64,000 nt of DNA from Epiperipatus broadwayi (taxonomy: Eukaryota; Onychophora; Udeonychophora; Euonychophora; Peripatidae): contig JAQFVV010000449.1 in assembly GCA_028023455.1 (NCBI GenBank), positions 442,001 to 506,000 on the forward strand. Reading direction: 5' to 3'. A model generated the notes under the pieces. It was not told the DNA's origin. It was given only the letters and a program-made list of their open reading frames with translations, and ran no database searches. Shown piece after piece: positions 1-11,435 of the stretch (positions are counted from its first letter, which is position 1; each line of letters starts with the position of its first letter). The position numbers were made by a program, and so were the translations under genes.

Positions 1-581
1 TTTTTAACAATGAGGAATAGAATGAAACAATAAATAAACCAGGATTAGAAAAATAATTGGCTAATAAAGAATATGAGGTGAATTTATGGTGGTATGTAAG
101 GGTTTTGGTGGAAAGGAATGTTATGAGCGGTTCTGGGCATATGGTGTATGCATAAAAATTTCTGAATTCATATACAGAGAAACCATTTTGTGTCACTTCC
201 AAGCAGCAAAAAAGAGTTTTTGACCAATATTTCTAATTATTGGGTTATTAGTCCATTATATTTCTATAAGGCTAAGAACAAGTCTAAGATGAGCAATCAT
301 ATGATGCATAGTTAGATACAGGTATTTACTTCTAGTGAAAGTCAAAGTAATTGTATTACCTTATAAATGAGGCTATCAAAATGTATCATTTCTTTTGTAC
401 CAGGTTTTGATTTATGTACAATAAATTGCCTGGATTCAAAATCTAAAACTATATGCTTAAACAAAGTAACTTGCAACCTACAAATTAGTCAACATGACTG
501 CTATTTGTTTTCTAAATTCAGATTCCTTATTATTTCAAGTATGATTTTAAGCTTTTTCATTTGACATTTATTATAAATAAT
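1..581. other. unassigned AT-rich sequence
   Basis: I see no gene, RNA or recognisable repeat here. Short open frames exist but have biased composition and no recognisable motif. Confidence 0.5.
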
Positions 582-1267
<686 letters not shown>

Positions 1268-1946
1268 AAGGTCACTATCTCTCTAGTATATTTTTTCAAA
1301 AGAATTTTTAAAATTCCTTTGGTTTCATTTAAATTACCAAAAAAATGATACAAGCTGCATACAGTTATTTTGCTCAGTTTCTTCCTAATCTATCTAATTT
1401 TAGTGTTTTTACAAAACTTGAATATTAAACAATGACAAAAAAAAATTAAATACAGGTAAATCAGCAAAACAAAAATTTCAGAATTAAAAACTCCCAAAAT
1501 AGAATTATATGTTCTGGTAAACTTCTACGAATGACATTTTGAAAGTTATAGTGTTAAATTGTTTTATGATTATTATTCTTTATAAAAGTACATTAAATAA
1601 CATACAGAGCCACGCACACTTCAAAACACATGAATGAAGATATCTGAAGATAAATCACACCACAATGTATTTCTGGCAGAATTACCTTTATTTTTGACAG
1701 AATCAGAAATAAATTATGTACCAATAAATCTTTTCATTTAATTTGAATAATTTAAGATATTAAGAATGTTATTACCAATTTAATTAACATTTTAGTCATT
1801 CCAAACTATTTTTAATATTTGCATGTATAACTTTTATACAGCGGTTTTTTTCTTTTTCTTTAAATAAATTCAACATATATGTACACACACTATCAAGGTT
1901 ATTCATTCACTGAGTTGGGGGCATGAAATATTTCCATTTTTTAAAA
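1268..1946. other. unassigned AT-rich sequence
   Basis: No gene or recognisable element seen; very AT-rich with homopolymer runs. Confidence 0.5.
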
Positions 1947-2149
1947 TTAAAACTAAACATCCACGAAAAAATATAAATTCAACAGATACAGCTCACTGAA
2001 GAAGTTTCATTATTATTTGCAGAATGTCAAGAAAAATGCAATTCTTTTGCATTCTGACACCTATAGAAATAGCTTTCTGGATATAAATCCTTATAAGTGC
2101 ATGAGTTTGTAGTGTAACCTTTTACTTCAACAAATTCCAACAAAGGAGA

Positions 2150-2275
2150 TATTATAGGCTAATGGAGAAACCTTGTTTAGCCTTAGGATTGTCAAGTAGT
2201 AATAATTAATAGTTTCCTGGCAAAATCAAAAGGCAAAAAGTTATCTCTGTTTACATGAATATAATCTCTTAATTT
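2150..2275 (+). repeat. dispersed repeat, second copy inverted at 29.95-30.07 kb
   Basis: About 100 bases containing AGTTTCCTGGCAAAATC and TTATCTCTGTTTACATGA match the reverse complement of 29955-30065 with scattered differences. No coding potential is visible, and the family is not recognised. Confidence 0.65.
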
Positions 2276-2340
2276 CCATTCTTTATTAAAATTAAACATT
2301 ACATGATTACCATTTCTTACTCTTGCTTATAACTGTTATC

Positions 2341-2578
2341 AAAACAGGCAAAACTCTCTATACATACACTGGAGGTTTGCATTAAATCCTAAGGTCTAGG
2401 TAGGGTGTTCTCAGATCCAAGGCTCCTCACTGACAAAGGCCACAAGTCAGAAACTAGCCTGGGTATATTGGATGAGTAGCCACTAGATGGGGATTTTATG
2501 CACAAGCCTTCTGGCATCCATTGATTACTCTGGCTTGCACTGAGTGGCACTACTGTATGGAGAATTTTACCTGTTTTA
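2341..2578. mobile_element. MITE-like element, copy 1 (related to 41165-41458)
   Basis: The ends are inverted: AAAACAGGCAAAACTCTC at the left, and GAGAATTTTACCTGTTTT at the right, which reads AAAACAGGTAAAATTCTC in reverse. The body, including the tract with CACAAGCCTTCTGGCATC, is shared with the hairpin element at 41165-41458. Unlike that copy, the left half here does not pair with the right half beyond the terminus. There is no transposase. A third, diverged core lies at 44560-44705. Confidence 0.7.
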
Positions 2579-2639
2579 AAACTAAACATCCATGAAAAAA
2601 TATAAATTCAACATATATGTGTAAGTAACAAAACAAATA

Positions 2640-3170
2640 TATAGTTAGTCATTCATATAAATGAAATAGACAAAATTAATAACTATCTTGTCACTATAAA
2701 GTATTTTGTCAAGAAACTCGTAACTTGCTACATGACTGGAGATATAATATCAGTTTCAAAATAAAGTACTGTATAGGTGATTAGTGAATAAGTCATCTAT
2801 GTTTTTCTAAACTGTTTGATGAATCAGCATTGTTATACACATTAATGCATGATTTGATTCATGTTTCAACTATATTACATATATGATAGATATACATTTT
2901 TCATGGTTTTATAATGAAAGTGCTGGATCATATCTATGCAAATTTGGCTTCAATTGTATTCGCAGTACAGTTGCTAGGGAAACTATCAATCACTGCTGAT
3001 AGCACCCATGATTAAACCACTTTTTAATTAATAGCTGCACATTTTTGAGTGTATGTGTATAACTTGTTTTTTAAATTATTAAACCTTTATTTTACGGTCT
3101 AATTTCTGATCCATGTATCATCATATTCTAGTTAGATGCTCAGTGTAGATATCTGGTTTTGTTTTATCAT
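2640..3170. other. unassigned AT-rich sequence
   Basis: No gene, RNA or identifiable repeat seen. Confidence 0.5.
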
Positions 3171-3179
3171 ATCCACCTT

Positions 3180-4080
3180 AATTTTAAATACCTTTTACTT
3201 ATTGTGAGCTCTCACAGGATCTTATATTACCTATACTATGGGATTCCAATGAATCCATAACAAATGTGTCCATGAACATGATGTACACCCTGTTTCTCAG
3301 GAAAATCATTGCATGTCATATTTTTCTTTCTTCCTATTCCTGATTTGTGACAATGCTCTCTTTCCACTTTTAAAAGAAAGTGCCACATCAATCATCACCA
3401 TACTCTTGCTTCGATTAGCCATTACTACCAAGTTTGGGTGAGTTCTGTTGCATCCAAGAATGGTCTAGTCAACATGGATGCAACTTCTCTAAGGCTTTCT
3501 GATTGTTTTGGATGACATCATGTTGACAAGTTAATGCTGTCATGCATGGCCTACAATGATTGAGAATGTGAAGCAAGGTCTCCACCTCATAACCAGATTG
3601 GGGTCATCTTCTGTCCCTTATGGTTTGCTCCATTCATAGGGACACAATTTAGGTATGCCATAAAGATTAAAGTCCATTCTGACAACCTAATGAAGCTTTC
3701 TTAATGGGTAAAGTGGTTGGACATTGGTGACATTTGCCTGATCAGTCTTGGCCAATAGATTTTGTTTACAGAATGATTTTAGGGTGTCCTAGAGCTTCTA
3801 TTGTACAATATATGGGCACATTGTGATATTAACCAATTTCAACACCAAGTCATTTTTGTTTTCATCATCCAGTTTAATGTATTCTCTTACATAACCTTCA
3901 GGTGGCTGATTGTACCTGTGTCCAGTTGTTCATAGCATCAGGCATTTGGTACAGAAGATGTATTTTGTAGATCCATTCAGGTAGGTCACTATGTCTTGGG
4001 GGAGTGGATTCCACATCCTCATGTGCTCAACTAATGATGAGATCCCAAGCTAGCCACTAGTAGAGCCCAACGCTAGCAAC
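3180..4080 (-). pseudogene. decayed R2-like LINE (restriction-like endonuclease clade), C-terminal part
   Basis: Less AT-rich than its surroundings. Frame-shifted minus-strand translation gives two conserved blocks in the right order. The first, near 3515-3590, reads ETLLHILNHC, like the Cys/His knuckle after the RT domain of R2-type elements. The second, near 3330-3440, reads PNLVVMANRSKSMVMIDVA and then KKEKYD, like the RLE endonuclease core (P-D-V-V, then I-D-V-x-x-P-F and K-x-x-K-Y). Next comes a frame-shifted stretch resembling the C-terminal V-G-A-L-G-x-W segment. Order and spacing support an R2/NeSL/Hero-type LINE rather than an APE-type one. Many stops and frameshifts show an old, dead copy. 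The upstream RT catalytic part is not recognisable, so the boundary near 4080 rests only on base composition. Confidence 0.6.
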
Positions 4081-4084
4081 ACAA

Positions 4085-5139
4085 CTTGAAGCTAAATTTA
4101 CATGGGTATGACCCCATACTTTAATTTTTTTATATTACATAAATCTGTGTAGTTGTTTGTTAATCATATATTTATAAAATTAAATTTTTAAAAAAAAATT
4201 TAATCTATTTTTGAATCTCTCTTTCCGAATAGGAAATAGTTTTGCAAACAACACATTATTTAATACATTTTTTTTTATTCAATCTTTGAAAACGGAAGTA
4301 TCGTAAATATGTTCCACTTATTAACCAAGATACAAAAGTTTAACTACACACTGCAGAAGACACAAATCAATGAAACAAAATGCCAAAGCATATATATAGT
4401 AGATGTAGATAGATAATTTGCATTCGTCAACATCTTAGGTTTAATTAGAAGCTGTAAATTTGGACGAGTTTTCTTATTTTATCATCAATAATACAGTAGT
4501 ATTTTTTTTTTTATTCTTAAAAAAAAAAAAATAATAATAATTAGGGAAGAAAAGAAAAAAAACCTGCCATTTCCATCTGCTGAGAAGTAATTTTTATAGT
4601 AGTGTTTTAATTATGTGACATAAACATGTGACCGTATCGCCCACCCTTCAGATTTAATGTCTGAGAGAGGAAAATCGACATAAAAGTATTGATAATTTTT
4701 TTAACTTATAGATTTTTATTTTTAATATTTAATAAATTTATCTAACATTGTTAAAGATTTAAAATAAATTTATTATTAGAAATGAAATATTAAAACAATT
4801 TTTCCAAGCTTATATTTAATGTTTTTAAAACGCTATATATAGGTTTATTATATTTCTGTACTGTATTACGCATTTTAAATCAAAAATGAAAATAGATAGA
4901 AACATTATATTGACAGCAAAATTTCGAAGAAGATCCTCGATAATATTTTACCATATGCCTTAATACTTTTTGGAATACATATAAAACGTAGGGATCCCCA
5001 AGTCAAAGGGCTTATACACAATGTATTAGTTTGCTTTATTGTAGCAATGTTTCTGAACACCCCAACATATAATCACATTGAGAATAATTAAATAGCTTGG
5101 CCAATTGTAAGACCAAAAAATGGCTTATGAACGCTGGAA
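4085..5139. other. unassigned AT-rich sequence
   Basis: Poly-T/poly-A runs near 4500-4560; otherwise no feature seen. Confidence 0.5.
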
Positions 5140-5143
5140 GTTG

Positions 5144-5275
5144 AATCATGAACTATGAATCTTTAGTTCTCAAACCCAATAATCTATCCCTGCACTAAAC
5201 CAAATCATGAACTATGAATCTTTAGTTCTCAAACCCAATAATATATTCCTGCACTAATCCACAAAGGATTGATGT
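5144..5275 (-). repeat. 59-base tandem duplication within a tRNA-derived SINE-like remnant
   Basis: A unit starting AATCATGAACTATGAATC at 5144 recurs at 5203, a period of 59 bases. On the minus strand the block carries an A-box-like TTAGTGCAGGGATAG and a B-box-like AGTTCATGATTCAA, as in the SINE fragments at 6525-6600 and 30955-31025. Part of a tRNA-derived retroposon probably duplicated in tandem. Confidence 0.45.
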
Positions 5276-5555
5276 ACAATGAGATGAGAAAAACAGGTTT
5301 TAAAAATTAAAAAAAAGTCCTTTGGTTAAAAACATTGGAAAATAAATAATTTAATGATTTATTGTTTGGGAGTTCATAAGAGATCCAACCACAGAAAGTG
5401 GTATATTGAGTCACAATCTATAAAACTTGAGATCCATAGCCTGACATTCTATCACTATATTATATCATGACAAGAACATTCTAATCAAGCATCAAACAAA
5501 TGAATGACATTATTTATGATCATCTTTCCTTTTTGTTAGAGTGTTAAATACCATC

Positions 5556-5770
5556 ATCATAATTTTCAACACTTATTGAGATACTGCAAGATGAATGTCT
5601 CTTCAAATTTAATCCAGTTTCTCTGAACTTTAGCATCTCTTCTTCACCTCACTGCAATACTCTTTCACATTTCATCAATCCATCTCACATGTGGTCTCCT
5701 TCTAGGTCTTTTACAATCTCTTGGAAACCAGTTTAAGATTGTCTATCTATTACCATATTTTCTAGCAATA
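5556..5770 (-). pseudogene. RTE-like LINE 3' end, decayed
   Basis: It starts with a CATCATCAT tract, the reverse complement of the TGATGATGA tail of the RTE-like copy at 18222-18238. It also shares the stretch corresponding to CATCTCACATGTGGTCTCC, the same codons as the Arg-Pro-His-Val-Arg-Trp-Met-Asp segment of that copy. A 5'-truncated remnant of the last 70 or so codons. Confidence 0.65.
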
Positions 5771-6524
5771 TATATATATGAATGCTATAATAATTTAACA
5801 ATACTATTTCCAATCAATCACAAGATTTTGAGAGAAAAATTAAAAATACTTTGACGAGTCAATCATTTCTTTATTGTAATATTTTTAATTGATAGAAGAC
5901 TGAATACTTAAATGAAAATTTTTAATAGAGGTCATTATTATTTTTAATACACAAATTCTTCCAATAAAGCTTTTATTTATAACAACTATTTAAATTTTTG
6001 TAACATTCTTGAGGACTTCTTTTTCTTTCCCATAACCAATTTTCATTTTGAACCATTGTTGTTAGCTCCTGTGTGTAATTTTCCATTTCTTTGTAAACTA
6101 TATTATTGTAAGTAAAATCTTCTTCAATCTCTTCTCCAAAAGCAAACCTGGATCTTCTGTGTGTGAGTTAAACATGTGCACTGACAGGTGAGAAGCCTAG
6201 ATGCAAAGCAAGAAAATTGAGTATAGATTAGAATTTAAATTCAAGATCATTGCTACAGAAGCTGTTTCAGATAAATCTATTATTTCCAACTAGGAAGTTA
6301 TCACCTCTGTGAATGACATTATCACCAGTTGTATTCAACAAGTTACTGATATCTTGGTTACACTTCATAGCCAAATAACGTAATGAAATGCTTGCTTCCA
6401 TCCTGGTAACCAAACAGTAAATACTAAATAAACTAAGAATTTATCACTACTCATTTCTATTTCTTAATAAATGAATAATCAAATGGCCTTAGTACTTGAA
6501 AATTCTTAAGAAGGCTGACTAACA

Positions 6525-6600
6525 GAAATACCAGCACTGGAATTGATCCGAGGAACAAACAGAGTCTGATATTTTACCACTGCACTAATACACGGGGTAT
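6525..6600 (-). repeat. tRNA-derived SINE remnant
   Basis: On the minus strand TTAGTGCAGTGGTAAAAT resembles a Pol III A box and CGGATCAATTCC a B box about 35 bases later. There is no clean cloverleaf, so this is not a functional tRNA. Confidence 0.4.
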
Positions 6601-6679
6601 TAATATATTCAAACACATCAAATATTCTGTATGAAATTAAATGCTGTATTAATATTGTTAAAGATTTTTATAGTGAATC

Positions 6680-6719
6680 TGAACCTGCTGTAATAATATT
6701 GAACCTGCTGTAATAATAT
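6680..6719. repeat. 20-base tandem duplication
   Basis: TGAACCTGCTGTAATAATAT occurs twice back to back. Confidence 0.95.
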
Positions 6720-9318
6720 TTAAATTGTTAATAAAATTTTACTTACTATAAACAACATAGATTCATTGTGCTTTTCGCAAACTTATGGCTTATCACTACC
6801 CAGCATACTTACATTATAGTAATTAAACCTTATTCTTAATAGCTTTTAACATTATATATGGTAGCCAAATTGTTGCCAAATTTGCATTACCCCTTTTAAC
6901 ACTACATGCCACAGAAAAGTTTAGAATCATGTCTTTGTGTTACCCAAGTCTTGACAAAGGTGAGATTTGCCAAAAAGAACAACAAATTCAGAACAACTCA
7001 TGGTTGTTATACGCATCTGCTTCATAAACAAATTTATGAGTCACTCATCTTTATAAGTGTGGGCAAATACAAACTATGAATAATTTATTGTTAATGACTG
7101 CCAGACTTATGAATACAGTGGTAGAATTGAAGGAAATATTAAAATCACCAATGAATTTATCGCCTGGTTGGAATCTCTACATGCTTCTTTATGATATCTT
7201 GTTAATGGTTAAGCTATTAATTCAATACACTAAATAATAATAATGAGGATGATGATGATGCTGATAATAATATTAATAATAAAATAATAATTCATGAGAT
7301 TTTATACCAAATAAATTAATAGTAACAAATCTCATTACTATGTATGACGCATTGCACATACGATTTAAGAACAGGCTAGAGTGTATGATAATCTATTTTG
7401 ATATGTATTGTGCCCTTGTCTGTAGGTCATAGGTAGGATAGAAAGGTCAATTATGAAAAAATTTTAAATTTTAAGTAATATTTAGATGATATAAAAGTAA
7501 TAATAGTTTTGTAATACAATTTTAAGCTAAAATACCTAATAGATCATAGTGTAATGAAGTATTTTAAAAAGTAAACAGTTAAATAAAGTTTTAATATCAT
7601 TGCTTATGGTTGTGAAAGCTGGCCATACAAAATAACACAGCTATAGATAGCTAAAATTATTATAATAAATTTAAAATAATAGTTTAAGAATTAATAGATT
7701 AAATAAATGAAATATAATTTTATAGTTAGTCAAAATTAATAGGATATATTTTTTATTAATAAACTTTAGGATGGTGAGAGTTATATTTGGTTCTATAAGT
7801 TTCAATTTATTTTCCAAAATTTTATAAAGTACATTAGTTTTGGTAATTTAAACCGAGACATAAATAAAAGATTATTTTGTAAAGTGAATAGACACGTGAT
7901 CGTATATTACATGCCTTCACGCACACACACACTTGGTAGATAATAATAAAGTTTGTGAATTTAAAACTAGATATAATTGCCATCCATCATTAAAATTAAA
8001 AGTTAAAAATGTTATATATTGTCTTAATAATTATTTTAAAGATCAAAAAATAAGTTTATCAAACTATAATTTAATTTAATAATATTAAGTTAAAATAATA
8101 TTCCAGACATTACGTCATAAAGATTTATTTAAAAATACAGTTTATTATCCCAAAATAGAATGACTAATATTGTTCGCGCTAAAAACAATTATTGACCAAT
8201 CAACGGATTTAAATTGGCAAGAAAAAAATCTAAGATAGACAGAAGCGGGAGTCGAAATGTGAAAGTTGAAGAGGACGGTAACCTTTTTGAATTGCTTGTA
8301 ACATCAAAGCTGAAAAAGTAGTTTAAATTTATAAATTAATAATTATTCTAAAGTTAGTCTTTAATAGATAATATAATTTGTATCCAGAGAGATGAATTGC
8401 TAATTTCTACGTGATCTTACCGGTGGATTTATTCAAATTTGACCATTCATACTACAGTAAAGATGGAAATACCAAAAATAATAATTGAAATAATTATTAA
8501 AAGAAAAATGAATGAAAATTGTATAAGTTTTATTTTATTCGTGCTCAACCAGAAACTAAGTCCTATAACTCTAAAAAATACAAAGAAGACGCTGTGTGAA
8601 AATATAGGAAAGAAAGTATTTACTATTGAGAAAATCTTATGACGAACATTTTGTTTTATAAATGCTTAAAACTAAGTCATATTTCTCTATGAGAAAAATC
8701 ATATTATGTGTTCAAATAAATCTAAAGAAAATGAGGAAGAAAATATGTTATATTAAAGGAAAACATTATTTAAAAAGATATAATTTCCAAAAGTAAAAAT
8801 CAGAAGAAAAGCCATCATTCTGTATAAAGTGCTATATGAATTTATTAAAAGGAAACTAGATTTTATCTCATTATAGAAAAGAGGAAAAGAGATTAAATGG
8901 AAGAAATATTGTTTAAACAGATATAAAATTAATCACTAAAGGAGAAAATGGATCCAGGGAAATAAAGAAAAATTTATTGAATTTTTAAAATAACGTACAA
9001 GATGCATCGAGGAAAACCAAGCGCGCGGGGGAAAAAGCTAGCAGACTATGTAATGGAGATCTCAAGAATAAGTAGGAAAATATGAAGAAAACTAAGGATC
9101 ATCGTCTAAGAAGAATTAATAAACATAATTAAAATTTTAAAATAAAACATTAAGGGACTGCAGAAAATAAAGTATATTTTTTTATTTAGCTTTGCAAGGA
9201 ACGATTTTCCAAGCGAGTGCAACAAAGATGTATCGTAAATATAGTTTTAATTATTTTTTTTTTATTGTATTTAAAGTATAAAATTGAATTAGCTTAGGGA
9301 AACATATAAACATAAATT
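6720..9318. other. unassigned AT-rich sequence
   Basis: A short GAT/AAT-rich microsatellite lies near 7230-7290. The open frame at 8439-8642 is lysine/isoleucine-rich with no recognisable motif. Apart from the promoter-like site near 8.2 kb, no gene or element is identified. Confidence 0.5.
8168..8235 (+). promoter_or_regulatory. possible promoter: E2F-like and CCAAT motifs
   Basis: TTCGCGCTAAA resembles an E2F site. It is followed by GACCAATCA, a CCAAT box, and a reverse CCAAT (ATTGGC) 20 bases on. The next 100 bases are less AT-rich. No TATA box or convincing coding exon follows, so this is a motif cluster only. Confidence 0.2.
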
Positions 9319-11419
9319 GGTAAAACTGACGTTTAGCTACCCGAACATTTCGCCCTCTATTTTTAAAAAACTTAACTACTTTTTAAAAAACTTAGCTACT
9401 TTTTCCCCTCTACTAACTGTATCCAAATTTAATAAGTGTATGTAACTATATCTAAGTGTAAATGTTAATAAAAAAAAAAGGAAAAAACTTACATTTACGT
9501 GCGTATTTTTCACTTATAGCGGTCTTCGCTGTATATATAACTGTAAATAAATTAACTATAAATAGAGTGGAGATAGACAATTAGAAAGATCCAACTCAGT
9601 TTATGTAACAAGAAATAAACTGTCTAAATGGAAATATTAATAAATAAAAAAGGAATAAAACTTACATTTTTATGCGTACTTTTCACTTGGAATGTACATC
9701 TAGCGGTCTTTACTGTATATATAACTATAAATAAAGTATATCTAACTATAAATGTATTTTTTACACGAAGATTAATAAATAAAATGGATGTAAGAAAACT
9801 TACTTTTTTAGGCTCTATTTAGTCTAAGTCCCTGCTGTAAAAATTATGAACTACTGTACTTTTGTCACGTGACATTTTCATCATAAAGGAATATATGCAG
9901 ATTAAAAACTACTGTTGAAAGTCTTTTATTTTTCTAATATTGATGAAATTTTGTATTATATTTTGGAAAGTAGGATAATTAGTTTTTTTGTTTATAGATA
10001 CTCCATGAAATAGTGTTGAAAGTCAGTGAAAAAATTTTTTTTATATGTCGTGCAGTTCATCCCCCCCCCCCCCCATCCATCATTTTTCTAATTATCACTT
10101 TGTTTTATTACCTAGTCTTTCGAAAAAAGCATTAAATAGTGCTTAGCATACGTAAATTTTTTACAGATTTAGTAATTGGGCAACTGGGTAATAAAATAAT
10201 TTTTTTATATTTATCTAAATTAATAAAAAAAGATAATGTGGTTAACTAAAGCTGCAGATGCCTTGTCAAAGGCTGTACCATCCATTATTTGAAGGGTTGT
10301 AAAGATAAATTTATATGCAATTATTACTGAAAATAAACTATTCCTTGTCATATATTTTTTTGTTTAAGTTTTCCTTTATGCATTTCACCAAGTTAGCTTA
10401 GTAGTGCAACATTGCAAATGAATTTCATAAACTCCAAAGCTATGATTCGATGTTAATGCGATGTCCTTTAAAGGCTATAAGTTCAAACCCATGTTGCTAG
10501 TAGTGCCATTATTGGACTTCAATAATATAACAGGTCTAAATTAAGAAATATTCTAGCCACCTCCAGCATCATAAGTTACATATATATGATGAGCAATAAA
10601 TGTAACCACTGGAGCCAAAATTATCAGCAATCAGTTTTAATCTTATAATGATCCTTAGTATGCTCAACATTATTTGTGATTGAGTGAATAGACTATCATC
10701 CTATATGCTTGGAGTTTAGCTACATTTCTTGCTAAACATAACTCAATTATCTTTTTTCAAGATAGTTATCTAGGCATCTGGTTGCAATAGTAAAAAAAAA
10801 TGAAGCACCTAATATTTTTCCTTAGAACTGTAGATGTTATTTTATTTTTACCAAGTAATAATGTTCCATTGGTTATGCTATTAGAACAGTGATAATGGGT
10901 CTGTAGAAGAATTCAGAAGTCTGCAAAAGAAGTTGCCTAATAGTGTAAAATGCAAGTCAACTCTGTGTGACAAATGTGCAATGTTGTGAATGAGTGTCAA
11001 ACATGTTTAAAGGTGAAACAAAAAGAACATCTTGAAAAGTCAAAATAAAATATAGTTGTTCTGGAAATAAAGAAAGGGTGCTGGTGAAGAATGTATTTGG
11101 ATTATCTCTGACATAATGTGAGTAGTAAGGTGCTTGCAAAATAAAGACTTCAAATATATAATAACCTCTCAGGAGATATGAAACTTTTGAAGAGATCTAA
11201 GTGATCTTATTATACTCAACTAGCAAACTAGCAGTTCAACTATTAACTATCTTATTAATATCTTTATTATTCATAATAAAACTCTTGAAAATTTATTAAT
11301 ACACATAGAAATATAACATGATCCCCATTTGTTATGCTTGCCTGATTTAACATCAAAATATAATGGATAAGAATCATCAAAATTTAACTTGAAAGTATTG
11401 TTTTTGATAGAAATAACTT
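9319..11419. repeat. left arm of a giant inverted repeat (about 2.1 kb)
   Basis: The reverse complement of this arm is found at 15386-16627 plus 18297-19152. The outer end reads GGTAAAACTGACGTTTAGC, and the inner end lies in TTTTTGATAGAAATAACTT. Similarity is very high: a 64-codon open frame at 9628-9822 recurs at 18639-18833 on the other strand with one amino-acid change. Differences are mainly homopolymer lengths, such as the C run near 10061-10075, plus scattered substitutions. The arm is non-coding. Its outer part holds two related subrepeats about 190 bases apart around GACCGC. Confidence 0.95.
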
Positions 11420-11435
11420 GTGCATTCAGATAATC

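Larger units (their letters stand above)
1949..2613. repeat. 35-base direct repeat flanking a repeat-filled interval
   Basis: A 35-base sequence beginning AAACTAAACATCCA occurs at 1949-1983 and again at 2579-2613 with one difference (C/T). The interval between holds a dispersed repeat (2150-2275) and a MITE-like element (2341-2578). The repeat is too long for a usual target-site duplication. It may be a local duplication or the ends of an unrecognised element. Confidence 0.7.

Noticed and set aside
9628-9822. 64-codon open frame repeated almost exactly at 18639-18833
   Set aside because: The near-identity comes from the inverted-repeat arms; the frame lies in AT-rich subrepeats with no codon signature or known motif.
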